A stretch of 64,000 nucleotides of DNA from Prostheceraeus crozeri (taxonomy: Eukaryota; Platyhelminthes; Polycladida; Euryleptidae), in the NCBI GenBank assembly GCA_907163375.1, contig CAJQUW010016881.1, positions 124,001 to 188,000 of the forward strand. Reading direction: 5' to 3'. Below the pieces are notes generated by a model, which made no database searches, was not told the origin of the DNA, and saw only the letters and a program-made list of their open reading frames with translations. Position numbers and translations under genes: made by a program. Each line of letters opens with the position of its first letter. Position 1 is the first letter of the stretch. Shown here in pieces: positions 45,001 through 57,000 of this stretch.

Positions 45001-48000
45001 CCCTTCCACCCCAATCTCTTGTCTTGTGATTCCCTTGCACCCAAATCTCTTGTCTTGTGATTCCCTTCCACCCCAATCTCTTGTCTTGTGATTCCCTTCC
45101 ACCCCAATCTCTTGTCTTGTGATTCCCTTCCACCCCAATCTCTTGTCTTGTGATTCCCTTCCATCCAAATCTCTTGTCTTGTGATTCCCTTCCACCCGAA
45201 TCTCTTGTCTTGTGATTCCCTTCCACCCAAATCTCTTGTCTTGTGATTCCCTTCCACCCGAATCTCTTGTCTTGTGATTCCCTTCCACCCAAATCTCTTG
45301 TCTTGTGATTCCCTTCTACCCCAATCTCTTGTCTTGTGATTCCCTTCCACCCCAATCTCTTGTCTTGTGATTCCCTTCACCCGAATCTCTTGTTTTGTGT
45401 TTCCCTTCCACCCAATCTCTTGTCTTGTGATTCCCTTCCACCCCAATCTCTTGTCTTGTGATTCCCTTCCACCCCAATCTCTTGTCTTGTGATTCCCTTC
45501 CACCAAAATCTCTTGTCTTGTGATTCCCTTCCACCCGAATCTCTTGTCTTGTGATTCCCTTCCACCAAAATCTCTTGTCTTGTGATTCCCTTCCACCCCC
45601 ATCTCTTGTCTTGTAATTCCCTTCCACCCCGAATCTCTTGTCTTGTGATTCCCTTCCACCCCAATCTCTTGTCTTGTGATTCCCTTCCACCCAAATCTCT
45701 TGTCTTGTGATTCCCTTCCACCCCAATCTCTTGTCTTGTGATTCCCTTCCACCCGAATCTCTTGTCTTTTGATTCCCTTCCACCCGAATCTCTTGTCTTG
45801 TGATTCCCTTCTACCCCAATCTCTTGTCTTGTGATTCCCTACCACCCCAATCTCTTGTCTTGTGATTCCCTTCCACCCAAATCTCTTGTCTTGTGATTCC
45901 CTTCCACCCAATATCTTGTCTTGTGAGTCCCGTCCACCCCAATCTCTTGTCTTGTGATTCCCTTCCACCCCAATCTCTTGTCTTATGATTCCCTTCCACC
46001 CCAATCTCTTGTCTTGTGATTCCCTTCCACCCCAATCTCTTGTCTTGTGATTCCCTTCCACCCGAATCTCTTGTCTTGTGATTCCCTTCCACCCGAATCT
46101 CTTGTCTTGTGATTCCCTTCCACCCAAATCTCTTGTCTTGTGATTCCCTTCCACCCCAATCTCTTGTCTTGTGATTCCCTTCCACCCCAATCTCTTGTCT
46201 TGTGATTCCCTTCCACCCCAATCTCTTGTCTTGTGATTCCCTTCCACCCCAATCTCTTGCCTTGTGATTCCCTTCCACCCAAATCTCTTGTCTTGTGATT
46301 CCCTTCCACCCCAATCTCTTGTCTTGTGATTCCCTTCCACCCAAATCTCTTGTCTTGTGATTCCCTTCCACCCCGAATCTCTTGTCTTGTGATTCCCTTC
46401 CACCCCAATCTCTTGTCTTGTGATTCCCTTCCACCCCAATCTCTTGTCTTGTGATTCCCTTCCACCCCAATCTCTTGTCTTGTGATTCCCTTCCACCCCA
46501 ATCTCTTGTCTTGTGATTCCCTTCCACCTAATCTCTTGTCTTGTGATTCCCTTCCACCCAAATCTCTTGTCTTGTGATTCCCTTCCACCCCAATCTCTTG
46601 TCTTGTGATTCCCTTCCACCCAAATCTCTTGTCTTGTGATTCCCTTCCACCCCAATCTCTTGTCTTGTGATTCCCTTCCACCCCAATCTCTTGTCTTTGT
46701 GATTCCCTTCCACCCCAATCTCTTGTCTTGTGATTCCCTTCCACCCCAATCTCTTGTCTTGTGATTCCCTTCCACCCCAATCTCTTGTGATTCCCTTCCA
46801 CCCGAATCTCTTGTCTTGTGATTCCCTTCCACCCGAATCTCTTGTCTTGTGATTCCCTTCCACCCCGAATCTCTTGTCTTGTAATTCCCTTCCACCCCGA
46901 ATCTCTTGTCTTGTGATTCCCTTCCACCCCAATCTCTTGTCTTGTGATTCCCTTCCACCCCAATCTCTTGTCTTGTGATTCCCTTCCACCCCAATCTTTT
47001 GTCTTGTGATTCCCTTCCACCCCAATCTCTTGTCTTGTGATTCCCTTCCACCCCAATCTCTTGTCTTGTGATTCCCTTCCACCCCAATCTCTTGTCTTGT
47101 GATTCCCTTCCACCCCAATCTCTTGTCTTGTGATTCCCTTCCACCCCAATCTCTTGTCTTGTGATTCCCTTCCACCCCGAATCTCTTGTCTTGTGATTCC
47201 CTTCCACCCCAATCTCTTGTCTTGTGATTCCCTTCCACCCGAATCTCTTGTCTTGTGATTCCCTTCCACCCGAATCTCTTGTCTTGTGATTCCCTTCCAC
47301 CCCAATCTCTTGTCTTGTGATTCCCTTCCACCCCAATCTCTTGTCTTGTGATTCCCTTCCACCCGAATCTCTTGTCTTGTGATTCCCTTCCACCCCAATC
47401 TCTTGTCTTGTGATTCCCTTCCACCCCAATCTCTTGTCTTGTGATTCCCTTCCACCCCAATCTCTTGTCTTGTGATTCCCTTCCACCCCAATCTCTTGTC
47501 TTGTGATTCCCTTCCACCCCAATCTCTTGTCTTGTGATTCCCTTCCACCCCAATCTCTTGTCTTGTGATTCCCTTCCACCCCAATCTCTTGTCTTGTGAT
47601 TCCCTTCCACCCGAATCTCTTGTCTTGTGATTCCCTTCCACCCCAATCTCTTGTCTTGTGATTCCCTTCCACCCAAATCTCTTGTCTTGTGATTCCCTTC
47701 CACCCAATCTCTTGTCTTGTGATTACCCCAATCTCTTGTCTTGTGATTCCCTTCCACCCCAATCTCTTGTCTTGTGATTCACTTCCACCCCAATCTCTTG
47801 TCTTGTGATTCCCTTCCACCCAAATCTCTTGTCTTGTGATTCCCTTCTACCCCAATCTCTTGTCTTGTGATTCCCTTCCACCCCAATCTCTTGTCTTGTG
47901 ATTCCCTTCCACCCGAATCTCTTGTCTTGTGATTCCCTTCCACCCAATCTCTTGTCTTGTGATTCCCTTCCACCCCAATCTCTTGTCTTGTGATTCCCTT

Positions 48001-51000
48001 CCACCCCAATCTCTTGTCTTGTGATTCCCTTCCACCCGAATCTCTTGTCTTGTGATTCCCTTCCACCCGAATCTCTTGTCTTGTGATTCCCTTCCACCCG
48101 AATCTCTTGTCTTGTGATTCCCTTCCACCCGAATCTCTTGTCTTGTGATTCCCTTCCACCCCAATCTCTTGTCTTGTGATTCCCTTCCACCCGAATCTCT
48201 TGTCTTGTGATTCCCTTCCACCCCAATCTCTTGTCTTGTGATTCCCTTCCACCCAATCTCTTGTCTTGTGATTCCCTTCCACCCCAATCTCTTGTCTTGT
48301 GATTCCCTTCCACCCCAATCTCTTGTCTTGTGATTCCCTTCCACCCCAATCTCTTGTCTTGTGATTCCCTTCCACCCCAATCTCTTGTCTTGTGATTCCC
48401 TTCCACCCCAATCTCTTGTCTTGTGATTCCCTTCCACCCGAATCTCTTGTCTTGTGATTCCCTTCCACCCAAATCTCTTGTCTTTTGATTCCCTTCCACC
48501 CAAATCTCTTGTCTTGTGATTCCCTTGCATACGATTCTTCCTTCACATTCTTTCAAAATGACTGATGATTTATGGAACTAACTGAAGCAAGATTATGCTT
48601 TCAAATAGCGGTACACAGTGCTTCGGATTATAGACCGCATATTCTTGCTTTGACAAGAAGTCAAGCGTGGTTATATAGACATCACATAAAATACACAATC
48701 TAATCGAGCACAGCATGATAAATGGGAAGCTAATGAACATTTCGAAAGTTTCATATAATTTATAAATTTGTTACCTCAAAAAATCGAAATTGGATGGCAA
48801 CACTGTAAATCATGGTGGAAGCATTATTACACAATTTTCATTCTCTTATATCTCTATCACTTCATTTCCTAAAATACAAATGAATTATTTTCATACTACT
48901 GATATCAAATTTATGACAGTAGTAGTACTGAATTTCTTTCCAAAAAGATTTAGTGAGTAAAGGAAACTTACACAGACAATGCGTCAGACACAATTTCCCG
49001 TGGAGTTTGGTCCAAATCCACATCGGAACTAGAGGGTTCATGATGAAGATATTCCTTCATCATGGCGGACAGTGACGGATCCCGCTGACGGCGTACAGGA
49101 GACTTGACTGAAGAATGAGATCCATCTCTGGATGAACACCGTCGCTCATCGGAAGGCTTTCCATTGGTCGGCATTCGAAGGAGAACTGTGTCAGAACTTG
49201 ATTCCGAGTCCTGTCTCTCCTCCTTCTCATAGGATGAATCTTCTTTCTCTTCAACTGACAAATTATCTGCAATAGAAAGACAGTCAGTAAGAGGTGGTTG
49301 TGATGTTGTCATTGCTCGATCTGAGGACACCCAATTCGTTCGATGGATCGACAACAATATTATTTGCTAAAGCGCTTTTCGGTCCAGCACCGCTGGCCAT
49401 TTGCAAAGCAATAACATTTATTAATACAAATTTCAAAATATCTATAACAGTATGCCAAGAAGTGGACATAGCATCGTATGGTAACGGGAATTCATTTCGA
49501 TCCATAGAACGAATTGAGTATCTTCAAATCGAACAACAGTCAGTAAATATTCGTACAGTAGTAATATCAGTGTTCATTTCGATAGAAATTATAAAAAGTT
49601 TACAAATTACACAAATTATATAGATTATGTTAAGTTCCGATGCTCATTTCATTGACCACCGGTCATATCATCAGGGAGCATAATAAGGTGATGACTTCAT
49701 AACAGAAATTAAGCACAAATTTCAAGATGACATTGATATGGGCCTACAGATTGCATTTAGCAAATTCAGAAATCTGTGTAGTCTTCCATCTCAGACCGTC
49801 TGTTGAACTTCGGTTTACACTTACCTTAATAACTACTTAATGCTTTTAATAAATTGCCTTAATAATTTAATTCAAAGCTATTTTGGAAGAGGATAGGAAA
49901 TATACAACTGGTTCATTTTAATATCGCGATTTCATAACGTAGCCTGCGTCTCTTCATATGAATAGACAATTGAACAACAACCTCACAATCTGCATTCTCT
50001 GAATTCAGGATAGGCATTGCGCATTTAAGTACTGACAGGAAAATACTTGACAAATCTGTTTTAACAGATCTTCGACATGAATTTCCTCCAAAGTGTGATT
50101 GCTGTTGAGAAGCATGGATAAGCTTTGTTAAAGCATGGGGACTGTATTCCTACGATTCACTGCATGGAGTTTAGACTAAGGGCCGACCCCAGGTAAGGAC
50201 ATCCGGATTACAAGTGTCACAACGTTCCAGCATCGTCCAAACCCTCGGCTGTGGAGAAGTGACATTAAAACTTCATTATACAGTCTTAATTCGCGTTGAC
50301 CGAATCTAAGTCAAGGATATTATTTCAAATAGCATTGATACTACGCATATCTAGAGAATGACAACTATTAAGTCAATCAAAGACCCTTGATTCCCTGACC
50401 GCACTCGCCTGACCCAGGAATCGGTTCGAGTCTGCGGTGGAGACGAGCATATTATGGAAACGTTCAACAATATGAATGCTGGTAGCGTTCTGTCAATAAT
50501 AAAAAGGACAATAAGCTGTCGATATCACTTAGAAATGACTTCTGCATCACTCGCATTCCTTTTGTACCGTCAGCGTGGCCTGGTGAAGAATGTGCGAGCT
50601 CATCTACACCGCGGACTTCGGTTCGATTCCTGGATCAGGCGAGTGCAGTCGGGGAATCAAGGGTGTTGGTGTCTTTTATTGACTTAGTACGAGAGGTGAT
50701 TGAAAAGTTCGCGGCCCGATATAGAAAAAAGCATATTTCGCATACGATACATATTTATTTTTCGACATAATCGCCCCTTTAATCAACGCACTTAGCCCAA
50801 CGGTGCTGCACTGCGCGGATCCCTTGCTCATAGAAGTGTGAGTCTTTGGAGTCCAGATACTCCTCAACGGCCTCCATGACGTCACTGTTGGATGCGAAGT
50901 GCTGACCACTGACCTCCAATTTCATTATTGGGAAGAGATGAAAGTCCGATGGTGCCAGATCAGGAGAATAGGGTGGATGGGAAATGGTGTCAAACCCACA

Positions 51001-54000
51001 ACCTTGGATGGCAGACATGGCGGTAGCGGAGGAGTGAGCAAGCGCATTGTCTTGATGGAAGAGCACGCCTTTCGTGAGATTCCGTCTCCGCTTGATCTTG
51101 ATCTGCACTCATAACTGCTGCGACAAATGAGCGTTGTACTCGCCAGTAATTGTCCGACTAGTCTCTAGGAAGTCCAACAACAAAACTCCCTTCGAATCCC
51201 AAAAAAGGAGGCCATGACCTTTCCCGCGGACCTGGTGACCTTGGCTTTCCGCGGAGGTGGTGATCCTGGGTGCTTCCATTGTTTCGATTGTTCTTTCGAC
51301 TCTGGCTGATATGAGTGGTGAACCCAAGTCTCATCCATCGTAATGAACCGGTCCATGAAATTTTCAGGATCTCTTACGAACAGCGCCAGGTTGTCCCTTG
51401 AGATGAGAAAGCGGGCTCGTTTGTTCTCTGGTGTGAGCAGTCGTGGCACCCATCGAGCGGAAACTTTGTTCATGCCAAATTCATGATGGATGATGTTATG
51501 GACACGCTCTTGTGAAATCTTCAGTTCGAAGGCAATCTTTCGCTCGGTTGTACGGCGATCATCAAGAATAATCTTTTGAACATGATCGATCACATCTTCT
51601 GTGCGCACTGTCACAGGTCTTCCACAACGGGGATCATCTTCCAAGCTCTCTCTTCCTTGTTTGAATTCTGAAGCCCACTTCTTGACTGTGGTGTAGGACG
51701 GAGCTTTCTCATCATGAATCTCCTTTGGTGTGAGTCCTTTCAAGCCGAGATAACGAATGACAGCTCGATTTGAAACGTGATCCATCTTACGCAACACTTA
51801 TCTGACTGACTGATAAGTTAGTAACTGAAGTTAAGTAGCTGTGGTTTGCCAACAGTTCACCGGATCGACTGGATCACTCGTCATGCGCCATCAGCACATT
51901 CCATTGTATCAATCCACATGTGCATAATGGCCTGGCTTTAAGCTTTCTATGTCAGGCCGCGAACTTATCAATCACCCCTCGTATTTGTCATTCTCTTTAG
52001 ATTTTCAGTGTTGATACTACTCATTCAAACATAATCTGCTTTACAACTTTTGACTCGCCTCTTTTAATTCTGAACACATTACACGATGACCTCAACTGAT
52101 TAAAGCATCTGTGAATTCAGATCAGCTCTAAATTCTTCTCTCCTACTCCTTGTATCAGAATCTTCTCATAAAAGATAGGAAGAGACGCTCAAGAAAGCGG
52201 ATGCGACTCCGTTGGAACTCAGGAAAACTTGAAGAGTTTGGCTCCGATCGATGAAGGCAGCGGTAACGGTTCCGTAAAACAACCTCTTTAACATGAACCA
52301 AGTATTCATTGATTTTGAGCGAGAGACAATAACAAAACAAATGGAAGGGAGAAACTCTACCGCTGTCTGCATCGAAGTGGAGGAAATGGATTTCAGTTCA
52401 CTTGTTTATTTACATGATGAAAACCGCACCAGATAAATGATAAATCTATAATGCTGCGCGGTGATGACATGTCGTGACGATCGGCAGGTTTCAACCTTTG
52501 GAATTGGTGGAATAATTGTTTAGGACAGTCGGCCACCAGCTTCATTACCGACATTGTTATTGCTTCAAACAAAAGACAATTTATTTAAAATTTATTTACT
52601 TCTCCTTTGATTTATTTTCATAATGCCTTGACTGCTTCTTATTTGCTATACACATTTCATTCTATCTGAACTTCATATATGTCAGCAACAGTTTTGAAAG
52701 GTGTGTAGTGCGCAACGGATAGGGATGGCCAATGCGATGGGCCCATGGGCATGTGGCTCCACATTCTGTCAGGAAATTTTCAATTTCACCTCGTAAATCA
52801 ATGCATAAAACAGATTATTTCTGTGTATTTATTCTGTGGATGTTATTTCGACTTTTTAAAGCTTGTCGATCGGAGAGACTAGCGGATCTTATTCAAACAT
52901 TTACCCCCAAATGTTGAAGTCTATCCAAGAACCGTCAAGCTCAACCGATCTCCGGACAATTCAAAGGTCAATGAAGACATATTCTGACTGCAAACCAAAT
53001 TTCATTTGAACAGGCCTTCAGGCTTGTATATTCGAGGCGATGGTGCAAACGCAACCATGCGTACACTCATCGATTGTAAAGGAAAAATTCCAATGACATG
53101 CGGCATTCTTGGTGACTTGGAAATATGAATGCAGAGCCCACACTAACGCGCATTGTTAACGGGCATCTACACACAGATAATGTCCTCAATAACCTGTATC
53201 TCACGTTGTGTAAGGACCGGTATGGCACATGTACCAGTAGACTTTAGCTGTTTCCATGATGAATTATTATCTTCACAGTTTTAACATCAGAGATGAACAT
53301 GCTTGTAATTACGTGCATGTTGGCACACTAAGCTGTTCAAAATGAATTAAGGGAGGACCTTGGGAGTCCCATTGATCGATAAATGATTAATCAAGTGGGA
53401 TGGGATCAACATGAGAAAAAAAGCTCATGGCTATCCCTGAATAACTGAATTATTAATTTCATATATGCAATTAATATTTTTTATAAATGTATGCGTATAT
53501 ACATACATGCAACTCTGATCGATCATTGTCTAAGTAAGGAGAATGAAGAGCCGACATAAAAAATGTAGGATAATAAACGAGTTGACTTCTTCCTGTTTAT
53601 GTCATTGACACAGCTGTTTTATTTCAAAAATGTATTTTTGCCTCAGGATCGTGGAGATTCGTAGCTAACTCACGAATATTCGCTAAGCTTGTCTTCCCGT
53701 GATGTGAGTGCTTAAGTTTGCGGACGCGTCTCCACTTGCCAACCCCCTTCACCCATACACGTCCGCATACATCTACACTAGCCAACCCTCTCCCCCATAC
53801 ACGTCCGCAAATATCTGCACTTGCCAACCTCCCCCCATTCACATCCGCAAATATCTGCACTTGCCAACCCCCTCCCCCATACACATCCGCAAATATCTGC
53901 ACTTGCCAACCCCCTCCCCCCATGCACATCCGCAAATATCTGCACTTGCCAACCCCCCTCCCCCCATACACATCCGCAAATATCTGCACTTGCCAACCTC

Positions 54001-57000
54001 CCCCCATTCACATCCGCAAATATCTGCACTTGCCAACCCCCTCCCCCATACACATCCGCAAATATCTGCACTTGCCAACCCCCCTCCCCCCATACACATC
54101 CGCAAATATCTGCACTTGCCAACTCCCTCCCCCCATACACATCCGCAAGTATCTGCACTTACCAACCCCCCTCCCCCATACACATCCGCAAATATCTGCA
54201 CTTGCCAACCCCCCTCCCCCCATACATATCCGCAAATATCTGCACTTGCCAACCTCCTCCCCCATACACGTCCGCAAATATCTGCACTTGCCAACTCCCT
54301 CCCCCCATACACATCCGCAAATATCTGCACTTGCCAACTCCCTCCCCCCATACACATCCGCAAATATCTGCACTTGCCAACCCCCCTCCCCCCATACACA
54401 TCCGCAAATATCTGCACTTGCCAACTCCCTCCCCCCATACACATCCGCAAATATCTGCACTTGCCAACCCCCCTCCCCCCATACACATCCGCAAATGTCT
54501 GCACTTGCCAACCCCTCCCCCATACACATCCGCAAATATCTGCACTTGCCAACTCCCTCCCCCCATACACGTCCGCAAATATCTGCACTTGCCAACTCCC
54601 TCCCCCCATACACATCCGCAAATATCTGCACTTGCCAACCCCCTCCCCCATACACATCCGCAAATATCTGCACTTGCCAACTCCCTCCCCCCATACACAT
54701 CCGCAAATATCCGCACTTGCCAACCCCCCTCCCCCCATACACATCCGCAAATATCTGCACTTGCCAACTCCCTCCCCCCATACACATCCGCAAATATCTG
54801 CACTTGCCAACTCCCTCCCCCCATACACATCCGCAAGTATCTGCACTTGCCAACTCCCTCCCCCCATACACGTCCGCAAATATCTGCACTTGCCAACCCC
54901 CTCCCCCATACACGTCCGCAAATATCCGCACTTGCCAACACCCATCCCTCCCCCACGCTGAAGACGTCCTTCATGGATGGCCCATACCCATTTTCGGGCA
55001 GCCACAATCCCCACAATCGCATGATTCGGCTGATAATAGCCGTCTGTTGCACACGAAAGGCCCTTTGAATTCATGTTTCAGTGATAAAGGAATAGGCATG
55101 CATCCGCCGCTTTGTGGCTGCCCGAAAATGACGTGGCTAATGAAAAATCCCTCCAATTAAAACGTTGATTATCATTTCATGTCCGGTTTTGGCTGGTTGG
55201 TGTATTTGCTGCATCAACAATCTCGAAATTCGTCTTCAGACTTCATTAACTATCGCCATCACATATTGTTTCTGAAGTGTTTAGACAATCTACTTATTGA
55301 AGCATCAATTTCGACTCGCCTTTCAACCTCGTCGCTAATGATAGAAATCAGTCAAACAGAACCGTCGTGTGCAGTGGACCAACAAATGTCAAAATAACTG
55401 TAACAGCAACGATGAGTGGCGTGACGAATGCTATAATTATAGCTGAGATCTGAGTTTGAATGAAAACTTGTCGATGCAATGACAGCAGTGAAGAGATTCT
55501 TAGAGGGTGATCACAGTTCAAGTGCTTCGCGATAATTAATCGTCTACTATGGGCAGGGAATTACTAGAGATTTGCCTGTCATTCTGCGTGTGCACCTAAT
55601 GGATGCCCAGTTCGACAAAATCCCACTAATTGAGGCCAACACGAGACCAACGTGGCCACTTGCAACTTGTAAGTGGGCTATGTGACGTGCAATGGCCTCT
55701 GCAAGTCACAAGGCCACTACACGTCACCTCTTGGAATACACATCCACCGACTTGTTTAAGCTGATTATAGACCCACGTATCCCTAAGTGCAAACAAAAGC
55801 AATTAATTTCAGAGGATACTTGACTATATTAAAAAAGGCAACCAATGTTTCCTCATGAAGCTTTCTCAATGTTGCAAATGAAAGCAGAGAAGATCTATTT
55901 GTAATAATTTTCTCATAAATACATCTTATCTGTACTTATTAAAAACCTTCAGAAAGCCGAAAGGCGGAGTGCCGATGTACCTTTTTGATATAATTAACTA
56001 TCATCTGAAATGATTTGCTTCCATCTACACATATCCACCATAGTCACCAATTATCTCACAAACATTCATTGACAAATGCAATCAACACAAAGCGCTCAGT
56101 GTCACCACAACATGCACACGCGACACAACTTCATCTTCTCACACTACAACCATCTCACAGACAACGAAAATTCATCGTCTTCACCTCTGAGAAGTATCCA
56201 CAGACCATCTTCAGGTAAAGAAGAAATTCACTAAAGGGTTAGTAGTGCAATGAACCTTAATGAATTCTTTAATTAAAAAATAAAATAATTAATAATTCTT
56301 TAATTAATTCTTCAATTCTTTTATTTTTATTTTTTAGTTTATCATTTTTTTACCCTTTAATGAATCTCTTCTTTACCTGAAGATGGTCTGTGGATGCTGA
56401 TCGAAAAAAATTGTATAAAATATCAATTATAATTGTTTACCATGGAAACATTCCTGATTCTTTCTAATATCATATCAAACAACATGGTTAATCACGGCCT
56501 TTTCACTTTCATCAACAAATTGGACCAATTGAATTTCGATGTAATTTTTCTAGTCTCTCTGGTACAGTGCAAATCGCAGACGGCTGAATTCGCACAAAGA
56601 CGTTATTACCAAGGCACCCTATCGCTGTTCCAAGCCACTAAACTCTGCTCTATTGATCTCTCTACACTCTCTTTACTAGTCTGTGAGGCAGCTTACCTTC
56701 TTTGGAATCTTCGTCCATGATTTTGGAGAGAATGTCGCGCCTGGTTTGATCTCCTATATGAAAATCAGGTATTACACCTTCAGAAACTAATTCAGGGGAA
56801 GTACTTCGAGGGGATTCCAGCTCCAAATTCAATCTCCGAGCCTCTTCCTCTTCTGTGAACTCTGTCACATCCTCCTCAGAGAAATCAGTTCTGGGCATCT
56901 CTTGTTCTATTTGAGGACCACAGAAAGCTGTAAGAAGAGCATCCATGAAGCAATGACACTGTAAACAAGAATATCAAGTAATCTTACTTTTCAGGATATT

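Noticed and set aside
41561-48529. Possible CRISPR array
   Set aside because: Units are contiguous with no unique spacers, and the context is a eukaryotic intron.
41279-48556. Minus-strand open frames of 1358, 1259, 1061 and 618 codons
   Set aside because: They are produced by the stop-free 31-bp repeat, read in three registers. No codon-position bias, start context or domain supports a gene.
53624-55160. Overlapping open frames of 300-480 codons on both strands
   Set aside because: All come from the 42-bp array, which lacks stops on both strands. The peptides are just the repeat.
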